DNA from: JBEEFP01 sp041166085 | GTDB lineage: Bacteria; Actinomycetota; Acidimicrobiia; Acidimicrobiales; JAFATL01 | Direction of reading: 5' to 3' | DNA length: 64,000 nucleotides | Assembly: GCA_041166085.1 (NCBI GenBank) | Contig: JBEEFP010000045.1 | Location: forward strand, 1-64,000 | Shown: in pieces, positions 50,276 to 60,014 of the stretch | Position numbering within the stretch: the stretch's first letter is position 1 | Layout: the number at the start of each line of letters is the position of its first letter | Program-made: the position numbers and the translations under genes | Notes under the pieces: model-generated | Told to the model about the DNA's origin: nothing | Databases searched by the model: none | Seen by the model: the letters and a program-made list of their open reading frames with translations, nothing else

Positions 50276-52069
50276 ATGGGAGAGTCGAGGGGGCATTCAT
50301 ACGCGCGCCGGTCGGTCTTGGCGTTCGTCACCGGACTGTTGGTGGTCGGCGGGGCGTGGGCGGGCGTGGGTCTGCGACCCACTGCGCACGATGCCGGCGC
50401 CCACCTCCCCGTCGCGTCGGCGGCTGCGACGGCGGCGGCCCAGGCCGTCGCCGCGTCCGACGCGAGTGGGCCCGAGCCGCCGGACCTGTCGGCGCTGACG
50501 ACCCAGCTCCCCGCTGGTCAGTTCCTCGTCGGTGCCGGGGAGGAGAGCCTGGCGCCCGACCCGACCAAGGTGCAGTGGGACTCCGACAAGACGCCGTGCA
50601 TCAAGGAGGACCAGAGCATCGTCGACCCGGGCGTGTCGACCCTGGCGTCGGCCATGGCGGAGAAGCAGACCTTGGCGGGGTGGCCCAAGTCGCCGAACTG
50701 CATCTACCTGGGCGGCTACGGCCTCGGACCCGAGCGGCCGGCCACCGGGGTCGACCCCTATGCCGGGGTCAAGGTCCGGAGCATCGCCATCTCCAACGGC
50801 AAGGACGTCATCGTCTGGCAGGTCCTCGACATGGTCGGCTTCTTCGCCCGCTACCGCTCCGACCTCTGCGCGACGGGCTGCGGCATGCTCGACATCCGCG
50901 AGGCGATCGCCAATGGCACCAAGGACAAGGTGCCGGTGGCCAACGTGGTCGTCGCCGCGACCCACACCCATGGCGGGGCCGACGGGTACGGCGCGTGGGG
51001 AGGCCTGCCCGACTGGTACCGGCTGCAGATCCGCGACCAGGCGATCAAGAGCGCCTACGACGCCATGCGGGCCATGAAGCCCGCGTCCATCAGCGTCGGC
51101 GCCGTCGATGCCCGTTCGTTCGACAGCGAGCGTCGCGACACGTACTTCTCGGCGGCTGACTACGGCGCGGTGTGGCTCCAGGCTCGTGAGCTGCCCGAGA
51201 CGAGCGGCGCCGACGCGCCTGTCATCGCCACCCTCGTGAACTACGCCGCCCATCCCACGATGCTCGGCGGGAGCAACACCCTCATGCACTCGGACTGGGC
51301 CGGCACCTTCATGAAGGAGCTCGGCGACCTGCTCGGTGGCAAGGGCCTGTTCATCCAGGGCTCGCTCGGCAACGTCTCGCCCAGCGCGCCACGCGGTGCG
51401 ACCACCGACCTCACCGGTGACGGCAAGGTCGACGGGTACGACAACCCGGTGCGCATGGCCAAGGACCTGGCCACGTTCATCGGCGACGACGTCGCCCGCG
51501 GCGGCTACACGCTGGCCAGCAACACGCTGGTGGCCAAGAACGTCACCATCAGCCACCCGGCGACCAACCCCGCGCTCGTGCCGGGAGGCCTGGCCAACCT
51601 GCTCGACCGCGAGTTCCTGCCGAACACCCCCGGTGCCGACGGCCCGAGTGCCTACACGTGGGACAAGGACGGGCTCGGGAACTCGCCGCCCGGGCGCGGC
51701 TGTGTCACGGCGTCGCCCGTCAGCGTCAAGACCGACGTCTCGGGATATCGCATCGGCGAGCTGACCGTGCTCACCGGTCCAGGGGAGCTGTTCGGCACCA
51801 TGACCGAGGTCGCCAAGTCCAAGGCCCGCGACGGTGCCAGCCACGTCGACGGGAACGATCGCGTGCTGCCCGCCGGTCAGACCATGGTCTTCGCCCAGGC
51901 CCAGGACACCCTCGGCTACATCATCCAGCACTTCGAGGTGGACGCCGCCGGTGGCCTCACCAGCAACGCCAACATGGGTGAGTACGAGGAGGAGTTCATG
52001 GTCGACCGATGCTTCGGCGACCATGTGCTCCAGACCCAGCTCGATCTGCTGGGTGCCCTGAGGTCATGA
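50276..52069 (+). CDS. Secreted neutral-ceramidase-like protein (short form)
   Basis: 597 residues from ATG 50276. N-terminal membrane/signal segment ~12-33. ATHTHGGADG (~225) is the zinc-binding HTH region, VNYAAHPTMLGG and FIQGSLGNVSPSAPRG match the family's metal and catalytic environment better than in the long form. It lacks the C-terminal extension of the first copy. It starts the second sub-operon behind its own operator, and its TGA is coupled to the PHP gene. Confidence 0.8.
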   Translation: MGESRGHSYARRSVLAFVTGLLVVGGAWAGVGLRPTAHDAGAHLPVASAAATAAAQAVAASDASGPEPPDLSALTTQLPAGQFLVGAGEESLAPDPTKVQWDSDKTPCIKEDQSIVDPGVSTLASAMAEKQTLAGWPKSPNCIYLGGYGLGPERPATGVDPYAGVKVRSIAISNGKDVIVWQVLDMVGFFARYRSDLCATGCGMLDIREAIANGTKDKVPVANVVVAATHTHGGADGYGAWGGLPDWYRLQIRDQAIKSAYDAMRAMKPASISVGAVDARSFDSERRDTYFSAADYGAVWLQARELPETSGADAPVIATLVNYAAHPTMLGGSNTLMHSDWAGTFMKELGDLLGGKGLFIQGSLGNVSPSAPRGATTDLTGDGKVDGYDNPVRMAKDLATFIGDDVARGGYTLASNTLVAKNVTISHPATNPALVPGGLANLLDREFLPNTPGADGPSAYTWDKDGLGNSPPGRGCVTASPVSVKTDVSGYRIGELTVLTGPGELFGTMTEVAKSKARDGASHVDGNDRVLPAGQTMVFAQAQDTLGYIIQHFEVDAAGGLTSNANMGEYEEEFMVDRCFGDHVLQTQLDLLGALRS

Positions 52070-53316
52070 CCCTCACGCGGCGGCGCTTTTTGCAGGTGAC
52101 GGCGGGCGTGGGTGCCGTCGTCGCCATCCCCGGGCTGCGCAGCGCGGCCCGCGCGGTCGTGCCCGCACCCAGCGGCGGGGTGTGGCTGGCCGGTGACTTC
52201 CACGTGCACACGACCTACAGCCACGACGTGTGGTCCGGTCCCGGTGACGACAACACCACCGAGGAGGACTTCTACACGCTGGGGTGGACCCCGGCCGAGC
52301 AGATCCAGATCGCCGAGACGCGCGGTCTCGACTTCGTCGCCCTCACCGACCACAGCCGCACCGACGCGCTGCGCGACCCCGGCTACACGTCCGACAAGCT
52401 GATCCTCGTCCCGGGCTACGAGCACTCGCTGTCGGGCGGGCACGCCGGCGTGTTCGTGCGGTCGACGAACGACCTTCCCGACCAGCTGCGCGACGACGAC
52501 GGATCGACGGGGTTCGTCGGTGAGGACGGCCTGCAGCGCTTCCTCGACCGAGTCCACGCCCTGCAGGGCGTCACCGTGCTCAACCACCCCACGTCCGACG
52601 GCGCCTTCTGGAACCGTCCCGCCGGGCTCGACACCAGATCCCTCGGCTTCGACGCGGTGGAGGCGTGGAACGGGCGCTGGCAGCAGCGGGCCGAGACGGT
52701 GCCGTTCAGCTACTCCGACAACTACAAGGCCGTGCCCTGGTGGGAGGACAACTTCCTGCGGGACGGCCACCGCCACCTGGGCATCACCGGCGGCAGCGAC
52801 AACCACTGGCGTTCGGTGACCGCCGTCGCGGGCGTGGGGCAGCCCACCACGTGGGTGTACGCGGCCGACCGCTCACCCGCCGCGATCATCGACGCCGTCC
52901 GCAACGGGCGCACGTTCGTCTCGGCCGAGCCGCCCCTGCACCAGGGGCCCAAGCTGTTCCTCACCGCTGACGACGCCATGGTCGGCGGCGAGATCCCGCC
53001 GTTGGGCGCCAGCACGGTGCGCGTCACCGTCGAGGCCGGGTCCGGCCAACGGGTGCGCCTCATCTCGACGGGAAACGTCGTGGCCGAGTGGCTCGTGGTC
53101 GGGCCCTCGTCGCAGCACGAGACGAGCGTCGTCCTCCCCGAAGGCGGCTGGCTGCGCGCCGAGCTGCTCGTCGAGCCCGGCTTCCTCGTCACCGCGGTGA
53201 CGTCACCCATCTTCGCCGGCGCGACCCCCGCGCCCCTCGCGGTCGCGCCGACCCCCGGCGTGCCCGTGACCTACACCACCCCACCCATCACGCTCCCCGA
53301 GGTGCACTGTTGCTGA
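52066..53316 (+). CDS. Tat-exported PHP-domain hydrolase (CehA/McbA type)
   Basis: 416 residues from ATG 52066 (ATGA overlap). TRRRFLQVTAG at 4-14 is a twin-arginine signal. The PHP metal ligands are DFHVHTTYSHD (~44), LTDHSRTD, VPGYEHS, LNHP and ITGGSDNHW. The family hydrolyses phosphoesters or carbamates. Export by Tat suggests that metals are loaded before secretion. The last ~100 residues form a beta-sandwich. Substrate unknown. Confidence 0.87.
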   Translation: MTLTRRRFLQVTAGVGAVVAIPGLRSAARAVVPAPSGGVWLAGDFHVHTTYSHDVWSGPGDDNTTEEDFYTLGWTPAEQIQIAETRGLDFVALTDHSRTDALRDPGYTSDKLILVPGYEHSLSGGHAGVFVRSTNDLPDQLRDDDGSTGFVGEDGLQRFLDRVHALQGVTVLNHPTSDGAFWNRPAGLDTRSLGFDAVEAWNGRWQQRAETVPFSYSDNYKAVPWWEDNFLRDGHRHLGITGGSDNHWRSVTAVAGVGQPTTWVYAADRSPAAIIDAVRNGRTFVSAEPPLHQGPKLFLTADDAMVGGEIPPLGASTVRVTVEAGSGQRVRLISTGNVVAEWLVVGPSSQHETSVVLPEGGWLRAELLVEPGFLVTAVTSPIFAGATPAPLAVAPTPGVPVTYTTPPITLPEVHCC

Positions 53317-55373
53317 CCCGTCGTAGGGCCTCCGTCCTCGTTCTCTTCCTCCTCGTCGGCATGGTGCCGGCGGCGCGTGCCGCCATCGGGCCCACGCCCG
53401 ACCTCACGCAGGGGGCGGCGCGCGACACCGAGCCCGTGGTCCTGCAGGGTTCGTCGTTCGGCGAGTGGGCCGCGCCGGCCGAGGTGACGGCCAAGGTGCC
53501 GTCCGTCGCGGGCGCCCAGTGCACCAGCGGCGACAACACCTGCACCCATAACCAGTACGAGACGCCCGAGGTCGCGACCGGGTCGGCGCTCGGCGCGGGC
53601 ACCCCCGTCGACAAGCTGCTGGGCTACCGGTGGACGGGTACGCAGTTCGAGCAGATCCCCTTCCAGGTCGACGAGCTGGCCACGCGCTACCTGTCGAACA
53701 ACGCGTCGACCTTCTCGGTCTACAGCCAGACCGACCAGCACACGACCTACGTGTTCGATCAGGAACGCTTCCGCTGGACCAAGTCCGACCCGTCCGATCC
53801 GTGCCACGCGGTCGTCGACGGGGCGCCGACCACGCCTGATCCCGTTCCCGGCCTCGACACCAACGACGAGGTGGCGTTCATGGCGTCGGACGCGGGCTTC
53901 GCGGCGCCGGCCGGGACACCCCTGCCCGACGGGATCGCGGCGGCCAAGCAGGTCGTGCTCGCCGATCCCAGCAACCACGGCGCCGAGCGGGTCGTGTACG
54001 TGATGGTGGCGGGCGACGGCGCCGACGCGCCCCATGCCAAGTTCGACGCGAGCAACGGTTACGTGCGCTACCAGCCCGACGCCGACAGCGACACCTTCCT
54101 GTACTCGCAGTCGAGCTACGGCAGCTACGGCAACACCTACAAGGGACCGTGGTTCGACCCGGCCACCGGCACGTGCGTCACCGACCAGCCCAAGCAGCAC
54201 CGACCCAAGGACACGGCGTGGATCCGCACGTCGCGGTACGAGTACCGCTACGACGGCCGCTGGCTCATGACCCAGCTGCACGTGGCGCCGGAGTTCACCC
54301 AGCAGCCCTTCGACGCCTCATCGTGGGCGTACGGCCCTGACCTCATCGACGAGTGGAAGGCCCGTGCCTTCCAGCAGCGGCCGGGCGGCGACACGCCGTG
54401 CTGCGGGTACGAGGAGGAGGTCAACAACTGGGGCGGTTCCGGCATCCTCATGGGCGTGCGGGCCGGGCCTGTGCGCGTCATCCGGGCCACGTGGGGTTCG
54501 GACTCCGCCACCAACAACGTGCGCACCGAGGTCTTCTACCGCGACGAGATCCGTCAGCAGAACAACCTGCGCGTGCACGTGATCCCGCCCTTCGACGGCA
54601 TCTACGCGCAGTGGGACTACAACGCCGGGAAGATCACCCGCTACTACAACCCGTGGGTGCCGGACGGCGTGCCGGTCGACGGCAAGAACGACGAGGTGTT
54701 CGGCAACACCCACATGCACGTGGCCAGCGACGGCGTTCGCTTGCAGGACGGCGATCCCATCCCCTTCGTGGGTCCACAGGACCTCTCCCTGGGTACGCCC
54801 GGCGAGGGCTGTCCCCGCAGCACCATCAACAGCAACTTCAACAAGGCCTGCATCCACAACGACATCGACGTGGCCGATCCGACCTTCGGTGGCGTGAACC
54901 CGGGCCTCAACTACGAAGAGGTCACGGGACCGTTCGGCACCCTCGTGCACCGGCTGTCCATCAAGCAGGTGACTGCGGGCTCGGCCTATTCGATCGCCAC
55001 CATCCCGTACTACCGCGACGATGCATGCTTCGACGACGGCACCGGCACCGACCCCGGGCCGCACGTCAAGGCCCGCAGCGTGGATCCGGCAACCGACAGC
55101 GCCGGCCAGCCGCGCGAGTGCTGGTCACCCGAGCGGGGTGACCCGGCGGCGACGTCGCCAGCCGATCACTTCTACCAGGGCGACATCGGCACCCACGGCA
55201 TCCACATCGAGTTCATCGCCGACTCCGACAACGCGGCGCAGACCGTTCCCATCACGGAGATCGCGTCAGAGGAACGCATCGTCGCCCTTCCTGGTCTGCA
55301 ACCCAACATCGGCGAGAAGTACGGGCGTGGCACCGAGAAGCCATTGGTCGCGACCGTCCTTCCCGTGCAATGA
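53310..55373 (+). CDS. Large secreted protein of unknown function
   Basis: 687 residues from TTG 53310, with GAGGTG six bases upstream; it overlaps the PHP stop by seven bases. Signal peptide ~1-24. The mature part has repeated Tyr/Trp-rich beta-like segments and several cysteines (CTSGDNTC, DPCHAVVD, CCGYEEEV, CPRSTINSNFNKAC). I recognise no catalytic motif. Position in the run suggests substrate binding or an unclassified hydrolase. Confidence 0.7.
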   Translation: MLTRRRASVLVLFLLVGMVPAARAAIGPTPDLTQGAARDTEPVVLQGSSFGEWAAPAEVTAKVPSVAGAQCTSGDNTCTHNQYETPEVATGSALGAGTPVDKLLGYRWTGTQFEQIPFQVDELATRYLSNNASTFSVYSQTDQHTTYVFDQERFRWTKSDPSDPCHAVVDGAPTTPDPVPGLDTNDEVAFMASDAGFAAPAGTPLPDGIAAAKQVVLADPSNHGAERVVYVMVAGDGADAPHAKFDASNGYVRYQPDADSDTFLYSQSSYGSYGNTYKGPWFDPATGTCVTDQPKQHRPKDTAWIRTSRYEYRYDGRWLMTQLHVAPEFTQQPFDASSWAYGPDLIDEWKARAFQQRPGGDTPCCGYEEEVNNWGGSGILMGVRAGPVRVIRATWGSDSATNNVRTEVFYRDEIRQQNNLRVHVIPPFDGIYAQWDYNAGKITRYYNPWVPDGVPVDGKNDEVFGNTHMHVASDGVRLQDGDPIPFVGPQDLSLGTPGEGCPRSTINSNFNKACIHNDIDVADPTFGGVNPGLNYEEVTGPFGTLVHRLSIKQVTAGSAYSIATIPYYRDDACFDDGTGTDPGPHVKARSVDPATDSAGQPRECWSPERGDPAATSPADHFYQGDIGTHGIHIEFIADSDNAAQTVPITEIASEERIVALPGLQPNIGEKYGRGTEKPLVATVLPVQ

Positions 55374-55377
55374 GACA

Positions 55378-57477
55378 GTGAAGCGCCTGGGGCTCCTGCT
55401 CGCGGCCCTGCTGGTCGTGGCCGGTGTCCCGGCCGTGCGGGCCGGCAGTGGCCCGGGTGAGATGACGCTGTCCAACGGTCTGGTGCGGTGGACGTGGTCG
55501 CGCGCGCCGTTTCGCACCACGTCGATCGTGGACCTGCGGGACGGTGTCCAGGTGGCAGGGGAGTCGTCCGACTTCGCCTTGACCCTCGCGGGCGTCGACG
55601 TGTCGAGCGACCAGTTCACCGTCACCAGCGTCGACGAGCAGGCGATCGCCGGCGGCCGTCGGCTGACGTTCGCCTTGGCAGGACCGGGCGGCATCAACGC
55701 CACTCGCACCGTCGACGCCTTCGACGGGGTGGCCGGCTTCCGGTCCCGAACCGTTCTGCGTCCGACCGCGCTGCTGGCGCTGAGCGCGACCGCGCTCCAG
55801 CTGGCCGACATCGGCACCGTCGCGCCGACGATCCACGCCTTCCGCGCCGGCGCCGACTGGCGCGAGCCCGACTGGCCCGGTCCCCAGGTGCAGGTGGGCG
55901 ACCCGCACGCGGGGGACTGGCGCGACACGCACACGGCCGGCCCCGGTCAGGCGCTCTCGGCTCCCGGCGAGTGGCTCTCGACCGGGCGACTGTTCCTGGT
56001 GGCGGAGCGCAACGATCTGCCGTCGTCGCGCGCCGCCTACGACGGCAGCGTCGCCAGCGTGCGTGCCGACTACGGACGGGACGTCATCAGCCTCGGCCCC
56101 TTCGAGGAGAACGCCCACGTGGAGAACCCCGCCGGTCAGGGGCGGGTGCGCACCATCGGACCGGGTGGGACGCTCGCCCTCGAGCCCGTCTTCGTGGGCG
56201 TGGCACGCGACGGCGACGACGAAGCGTGGCAGTTCCACAAGTACCTGGTGGACCACCGCCTCGCGCCCTACGCCAAGGATGTCACCTTCAACTCGAACGG
56301 CACCGACGACAACCGCATCTCGACGGGCGCCAAGGACGACATGGACCTGGCGACGGTCGAGCAGGTCGCGCCGACGGCGCGCCGCCTCGGCATCGACACG
56401 TTCATCCTCGACGACGGGTGGCAGAACATCTCCGGCGACTGGCAGCCCGATCCGAGGCGCGGCTTCGACGCCGACTTCGCCAACGTCCGTGCCGCCATCG
56501 CGCCCATGAAGCTCGGCCTGTGGATGAGCCCCATGCACTTCCACCCGACCTCGCAGACCTACCAGGCCCACCCGGAATGGGTGTGCGCGCCGGCCGGTCA
56601 CGGCCTCGCCGTCTACAACACCGTGGACCAGACGAGCGGGTCCAACGAGGCAGGCATCGGCGAATGGGGCCCCGCCTACATCCCGTTCCTCGAGGGACGC
56701 ATCCGCACCGCCATCGAGCAGTGGCACGTCGCCTACTTCAAGTTCGACTTCCTGGCCTGGCTCGACTGCGCGGGCCAGGACGACCTGTACGGCTACCACG
56801 ACGCCTTCGTCGCCATGCTGGACCGGCTGCGCGCCGACCATCCCGAGGTGACGTTCCAGATCGACGAGACCAACGACTACCGGTTGTTCCCGTTCGAGTC
56901 GGTGAGTCGCGGTCCGAGCTGGTTCCAGAACGGCACGCCGACCGTCGATCAGCTGCTGCACAACCTGTGGTCGCTCAGCCCGTACATCCCGTCGTGGTCG
57001 CTCGGGCAGCACTTCCTCGGCGGCGCGGCGTGGAGGGCGCAGCCGGTCGAGACGCTGATGGCGGCCGCCCTGCTGTCCCACCTCACCTTCTTCAGCGACC
57101 TGCGCACGATCCCGCCGGAGGTGGTGGACGCGGCCGCGCCGTGGCTCGCCTTCTACCGGGCCCACCGCGACGAGCTCACGGCGGGCGTCGTCTACCCGTT
57201 GCTGGCCGACCCGCTGACCAAGGACTGGACGGCGCTGCAGTCATGGGACCCCGAGGCGGGCCGTGGCGCCCTGCTCGTGTTCCGTCAGGACGGCTCGGCC
57301 GACACCACGTCTGTCGCGCTGCGCAACGTGGCGGGCGACGGCACCTTCGACCTCCGCCGGGCGCCCACGGGTGAGGTGATCGGCACCGCAAGCGCGGCAG
57401 AACTGCGCGCCGGCCTCCCCGTCTCCCTGCCGCTCCACGGCGCCCAGGTGCTGCTGATCACCCCGACCCCCACCTGA
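55378..57477 (+). CDS. Secreted GH36-like alpha-galactosidase
   Basis: 699 residues from GTG 55378. Signal peptide ~1-22. After an N-terminal beta domain, the TIM-barrel carries FILDDGWQNISGDW (~342), LGLWMSPMHFHP, YFKFDFLAW (nucleophile Asp in KxD, ~455) and FQIDETNDYRLFP (acid/base candidate ~496). These fit clan-D alpha-galactosidase-like enzymes. Last plus-strand gene of the locus. Confidence 0.85.
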   Translation: MKRLGLLLAALLVVAGVPAVRAGSGPGEMTLSNGLVRWTWSRAPFRTTSIVDLRDGVQVAGESSDFALTLAGVDVSSDQFTVTSVDEQAIAGGRRLTFALAGPGGINATRTVDAFDGVAGFRSRTVLRPTALLALSATALQLADIGTVAPTIHAFRAGADWREPDWPGPQVQVGDPHAGDWRDTHTAGPGQALSAPGEWLSTGRLFLVAERNDLPSSRAAYDGSVASVRADYGRDVISLGPFEENAHVENPAGQGRVRTIGPGGTLALEPVFVGVARDGDDEAWQFHKYLVDHRLAPYAKDVTFNSNGTDDNRISTGAKDDMDLATVEQVAPTARRLGIDTFILDDGWQNISGDWQPDPRRGFDADFANVRAAIAPMKLGLWMSPMHFHPTSQTYQAHPEWVCAPAGHGLAVYNTVDQTSGSNEAGIGEWGPAYIPFLEGRIRTAIEQWHVAYFKFDFLAWLDCAGQDDLYGYHDAFVAMLDRLRADHPEVTFQIDETNDYRLFPFESVSRGPSWFQNGTPTVDQLLHNLWSLSPYIPSWSLGQHFLGGAAWRAQPVETLMAAALLSHLTFFSDLRTIPPEVVDAAAPWLAFYRAHRDELTAGVVYPLLADPLTKDWTALQSWDPEAGRGALLVFRQDGSADTTSVALRNVAGDGTFDLRRAPTGEVIGTASAAELRAGLPVSLPLHGAQVLLITPTPT

Positions 57478-57488
57478 CGGAGGGGTCG

Positions 57489-57818
57489 TCAGCCCGGGGC
57501 GAGCGGCACCGTCTCGGGGGCGGCGGTGGTGGTGGGTTGGCTGGTGGTGGGGGCGGCGGTGACGGGGGGGCGCTTGGTCGTGGGCGGAGCCGCGGCCTTG
57601 GTGGTCGAGGTCCGGACGGCAGTCGTCGTGGTCGTGGTGCTGGTGGTCGTGGTGGAGGACGTGGTGGTCGTCGACGACGTGCTGGTGGACGAGGTCGACG
57701 TCGGCGCCACCACGCGGAGCGGCTCGTCCCGGGCCCGGCTGGGGACGCCCGCCACCGCCACGCCGAGGCCGGCCCCGACCACCAGCAAGAGAGCGAGGGC
57801 CCACCCCTGCCTGCGCAC
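57489..57818 (-). CDS. Small membrane-anchored Thr-rich protein
   Basis: 109 residues from ATG 57818. One N-terminal membrane helix (WALALLLVVGAGLGVAVAG) then a Thr/Ser/Pro low-complexity domain. Probably a surface stalk; no known domain. It is divergent from hrcA and convergent with the GH36 gene. Confidence 0.6.
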   Translation of the reverse strand: MRRQGWALALLLVVGAGLGVAVAGVPSRARDEPLRVVAPTSTSSTSTSSTTTTSSTTTTSTTTTTTAVRTSTTKAAAPPTTKRPPVTAAPTTSQPTTTAAPETVPLAPG

Positions 57819-57844
57819 GAGCGAAGCGTAGAGGTCGCCAGCGG

Positions 57845-57871
57845 CTGGCAGTCGGTATCATCGAGTGCCAA
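57845..57871 (+). promoter_or_regulatory. CIRCE-like element overlapping the hrcA promoter
   Basis: CTGGCAGTC (57845-57853) and GAGTGCCAA (57863-57871) are nine bases apart, as in CIRCE, with 7 of 9 positions symmetric. The spacer contains TATCAT (57856-57861), a -10, and the right arm covers GTG 57865. HrcA binding would block its own promoter. Confidence 0.65.
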
Positions 57872-58884
57872 CGACAATGCGGGACGACCTCGACGATCGC
57901 AAGGCCGCCATCCTTCGGGCTGTGGTGGAGGAGTACATCGAAACGGCCCAACCGGTCGGGTCGGGACGGGTCGCGCAGTCGACCGGTGTCCGGGTGTCGT
58001 CGGCCACCATCCGCAACGAGATGGCGGTGCTGGAGCGGGACGGCTACCTCGTGCAGCCGCACACCAGCGCCGGCCGCATCCCCACCGACAAGGGCTACCG
58101 CTTCTTCGTCGACCAGCTGAGCCCGGGCGCCCTCGGGCCGTCGGAGCGCAACCGGGTGCGGGACTTCTTCAACCGGGCCCACGGCGAGCTCGAGTCGATG
58201 CTGCAGGACACCAGCCAGCTGCTGGCCGGCCTCACCCACTACGCGGCGGTGGTCGTCGGCCCGCCCCACGAGGTCGCCACCATCCGCTCCATCCAGCTCG
58301 TGAGCCTGGGCTCGCGTGTCGCGCTGCTGGTCGCGGTGCTGTCGAACGGCGCGGTGGAGAAGCGCACCATCGAGCTGCCGGCGGAGTCAGGCGAGGACCG
58401 CGTCGCCGCGGCCAGCGCCCACCTGGCGGCCCACGTGACGGGCCAGGTGATGGGTGCACTGCACGAAGTGCCCGCCACAGGCGACGTCGCGACGGACGTC
58501 CTCGCCGAGTCCGCGCTGCACCACCTCCGGGGGACACACGACGCCGAGCCCGACCACGTCTTCGTCGGTGGCGCGTCGAGGATGGCGCAGGCCTTCGACG
58601 CCGTCGACACCGTCCGCCAGGTCCTCGGCATCCTCGAGCAGCAGTACGTCGTGGTGTCGTTGCTGCGCGACGTGCTCGACCGCGGCCTGTCCGTCGCCAT
58701 CGGCGCCGAGCACGGCTACGACCAGCTGGCCGAGTGCTCGATCGTGGTCGCGCCGTACGACGTGGAGGGCGAGCACGCGGGCACCATCGGTGTGCTCGGG
58801 CCCACCCGCATGAACTACCCGCAGGCCCTGGCCGCCGTCGCGGTGGTCGGCAAGCGCCTCGGTACCCACCTGAGCGAGGGCTGA
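57865..58884 (+). CDS. hrcA: Heat-inducible transcription repressor HrcA
   Basis: 339 residues from GTG 57865, or 335 from ATG 57877. N-terminal winged helix (RKAAILRAVVEEYIETAQPVGSGRVAQSTGVRVSSATIRNEMAVLERDGYL and QPHTSAGRIPTDKGYR), the HrcA hallmark, then the GAF-like domain. Binds CIRCE to repress chaperone genes; autoregulation is indicated by the CIRCE-like site. Three bases from the dnaJ start. Confidence 0.97.
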   Translation: MPTTMRDDLDDRKAAILRAVVEEYIETAQPVGSGRVAQSTGVRVSSATIRNEMAVLERDGYLVQPHTSAGRIPTDKGYRFFVDQLSPGALGPSERNRVRDFFNRAHGELESMLQDTSQLLAGLTHYAAVVVGPPHEVATIRSIQLVSLGSRVALLVAVLSNGAVEKRTIELPAESGEDRVAAASAHLAAHVTGQVMGALHEVPATGDVATDVLAESALHHLRGTHDAEPDHVFVGGASRMAQAFDAVDTVRQVLGILEQQYVVVSLLRDVLDRGLSVAIGAEHGYDQLAECSIVVAPYDVEGEHAGTIGVLGPTRMNYPQALAAVAVVGKRLGTHLSEG

Positions 58885-58886
58885 GG

Positions 58887-60014
58887 GTGGCGTCGTCCGA
58901 TTACTACGAGCTGCTCGAGGTCGCCCCCGACGCGTCCGACGACGAGATCAAGCGCGCCTATCGCCGGCTCGCGCGCGAGCTGCATCCCGACACCAATCCC
59001 GACCCTGCCGCGACGGAGCGGTTCAAGGAGATCACCGTCGCGTACGAGACCCTGCGTGATCCCGAGAAGCGGGCGCACTACGACCGCTTCGGACCCGACA
59101 TGCGGGGCATGGGCGGTGCCGGCGGCGACCCCTTCGCCAACTTCGGCGCGGGCGGGCTGGGCGACATCTTCGAGGCGTTCTTCGGTGGTGGCGCCGGCGC
59201 CCAGCGCACGCGCGGCCCTGCCGGTCCGCCGCGGGGCGGGGACATGGAGCTGGTGCTCGACCTCGCCTTCGAGGAAGCGGTGTTCGGCGTGCAGCGGGAG
59301 GTCGAACTGCGTGTCCCGGTGCCGTGCGAGACGTGCGGCGGCAGCGGGGCCCGTCCCGGCACCACGCCGACCACGTGCACGAACTGCGGCGGCGCGGGCG
59401 AGGTTCGGCGCGTGCGTCAGTCCATCCTCGGCCAGATGGTCACCGCGTCGGTCTGCCCGAACTGCGGCGGCACCGGCGAAGAGGTCACCACGCCCTGCAC
59501 CGAGTGCCGCGGCGAAGGCAGGCGCTCCGACGAGAAGACCTACCTGGTCGACGTGCCCGCGGGCGACGACGACGCCACCACCCTGCGCCTCACCGGTCGG
59601 GGCGCGGCGGGACCGCGCGGTGGCCCGGCCGGCGACCTCTACGTGCACCTGCGGGTCAAGCCGCACGGTCGCTTCGAGCGCATCGGCCACGACCTGCTGC
59701 ACGTGCTGCCGCTGCCGATGACCCAGGCCACCCTCGGCGCGCACCTGCCGTTCGAGACGCTCGACGGCGACGAGGACCTGCTCATCCCCGCCGGCACCCA
59801 GACCGGGCGGGAGTTCCGCCTGCGGGGCCGCGGCGTCCCCCTGCTCAACGGACGGGGACGTGGCGATCTCGTCGTGCGCGTCGTCGTCGAGACCCCGACG
59901 TCACTCAGCGCTTCCCAGGAGGAGCTGCTGCGGCGGTTGGCCGAGGAGCGGGGCGAGGACGTGGCGACAGGCGGCACCGGCTTCTTCTCCAAGATCAAGT
60001 CCGCCTTCAAGTAG
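58887..60014 (+). CDS. dnaJ: Chaperone DnaJ
   Basis: 375 residues from GTG 58887. J domain 1-70 with HPD in RELHPDTNPD, a Gly/Phe-rich linker (~75-115), a zinc domain with four CxxCxG repeats (CETCGGSG, CTNCGGAG, CPNCGGTG, CTECRGEG) and the C-terminal client-binding domain. Co-chaperone of DnaK. Its stop overlaps the rsmE start (TAGTG). Confidence 0.97.
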   Translation: MASSDYYELLEVAPDASDDEIKRAYRRLARELHPDTNPDPAATERFKEITVAYETLRDPEKRAHYDRFGPDMRGMGGAGGDPFANFGAGGLGDIFEAFFGGGAGAQRTRGPAGPPRGGDMELVLDLAFEEAVFGVQREVELRVPVPCETCGGSGARPGTTPTTCTNCGGAGEVRRVRQSILGQMVTASVCPNCGGTGEEVTTPCTECRGEGRRSDEKTYLVDVPAGDDDATTLRLTGRGAAGPRGGPAGDLYVHLRVKPHGRFERIGHDLLHVLPLPMTQATLGAHLPFETLDGDEDLLIPAGTQTGREFRLRGRGVPLLNGRGRGDLVVRVVVETPTSLSASQEELLRRLAEERGEDVATGGTGFFSKIKSAFK

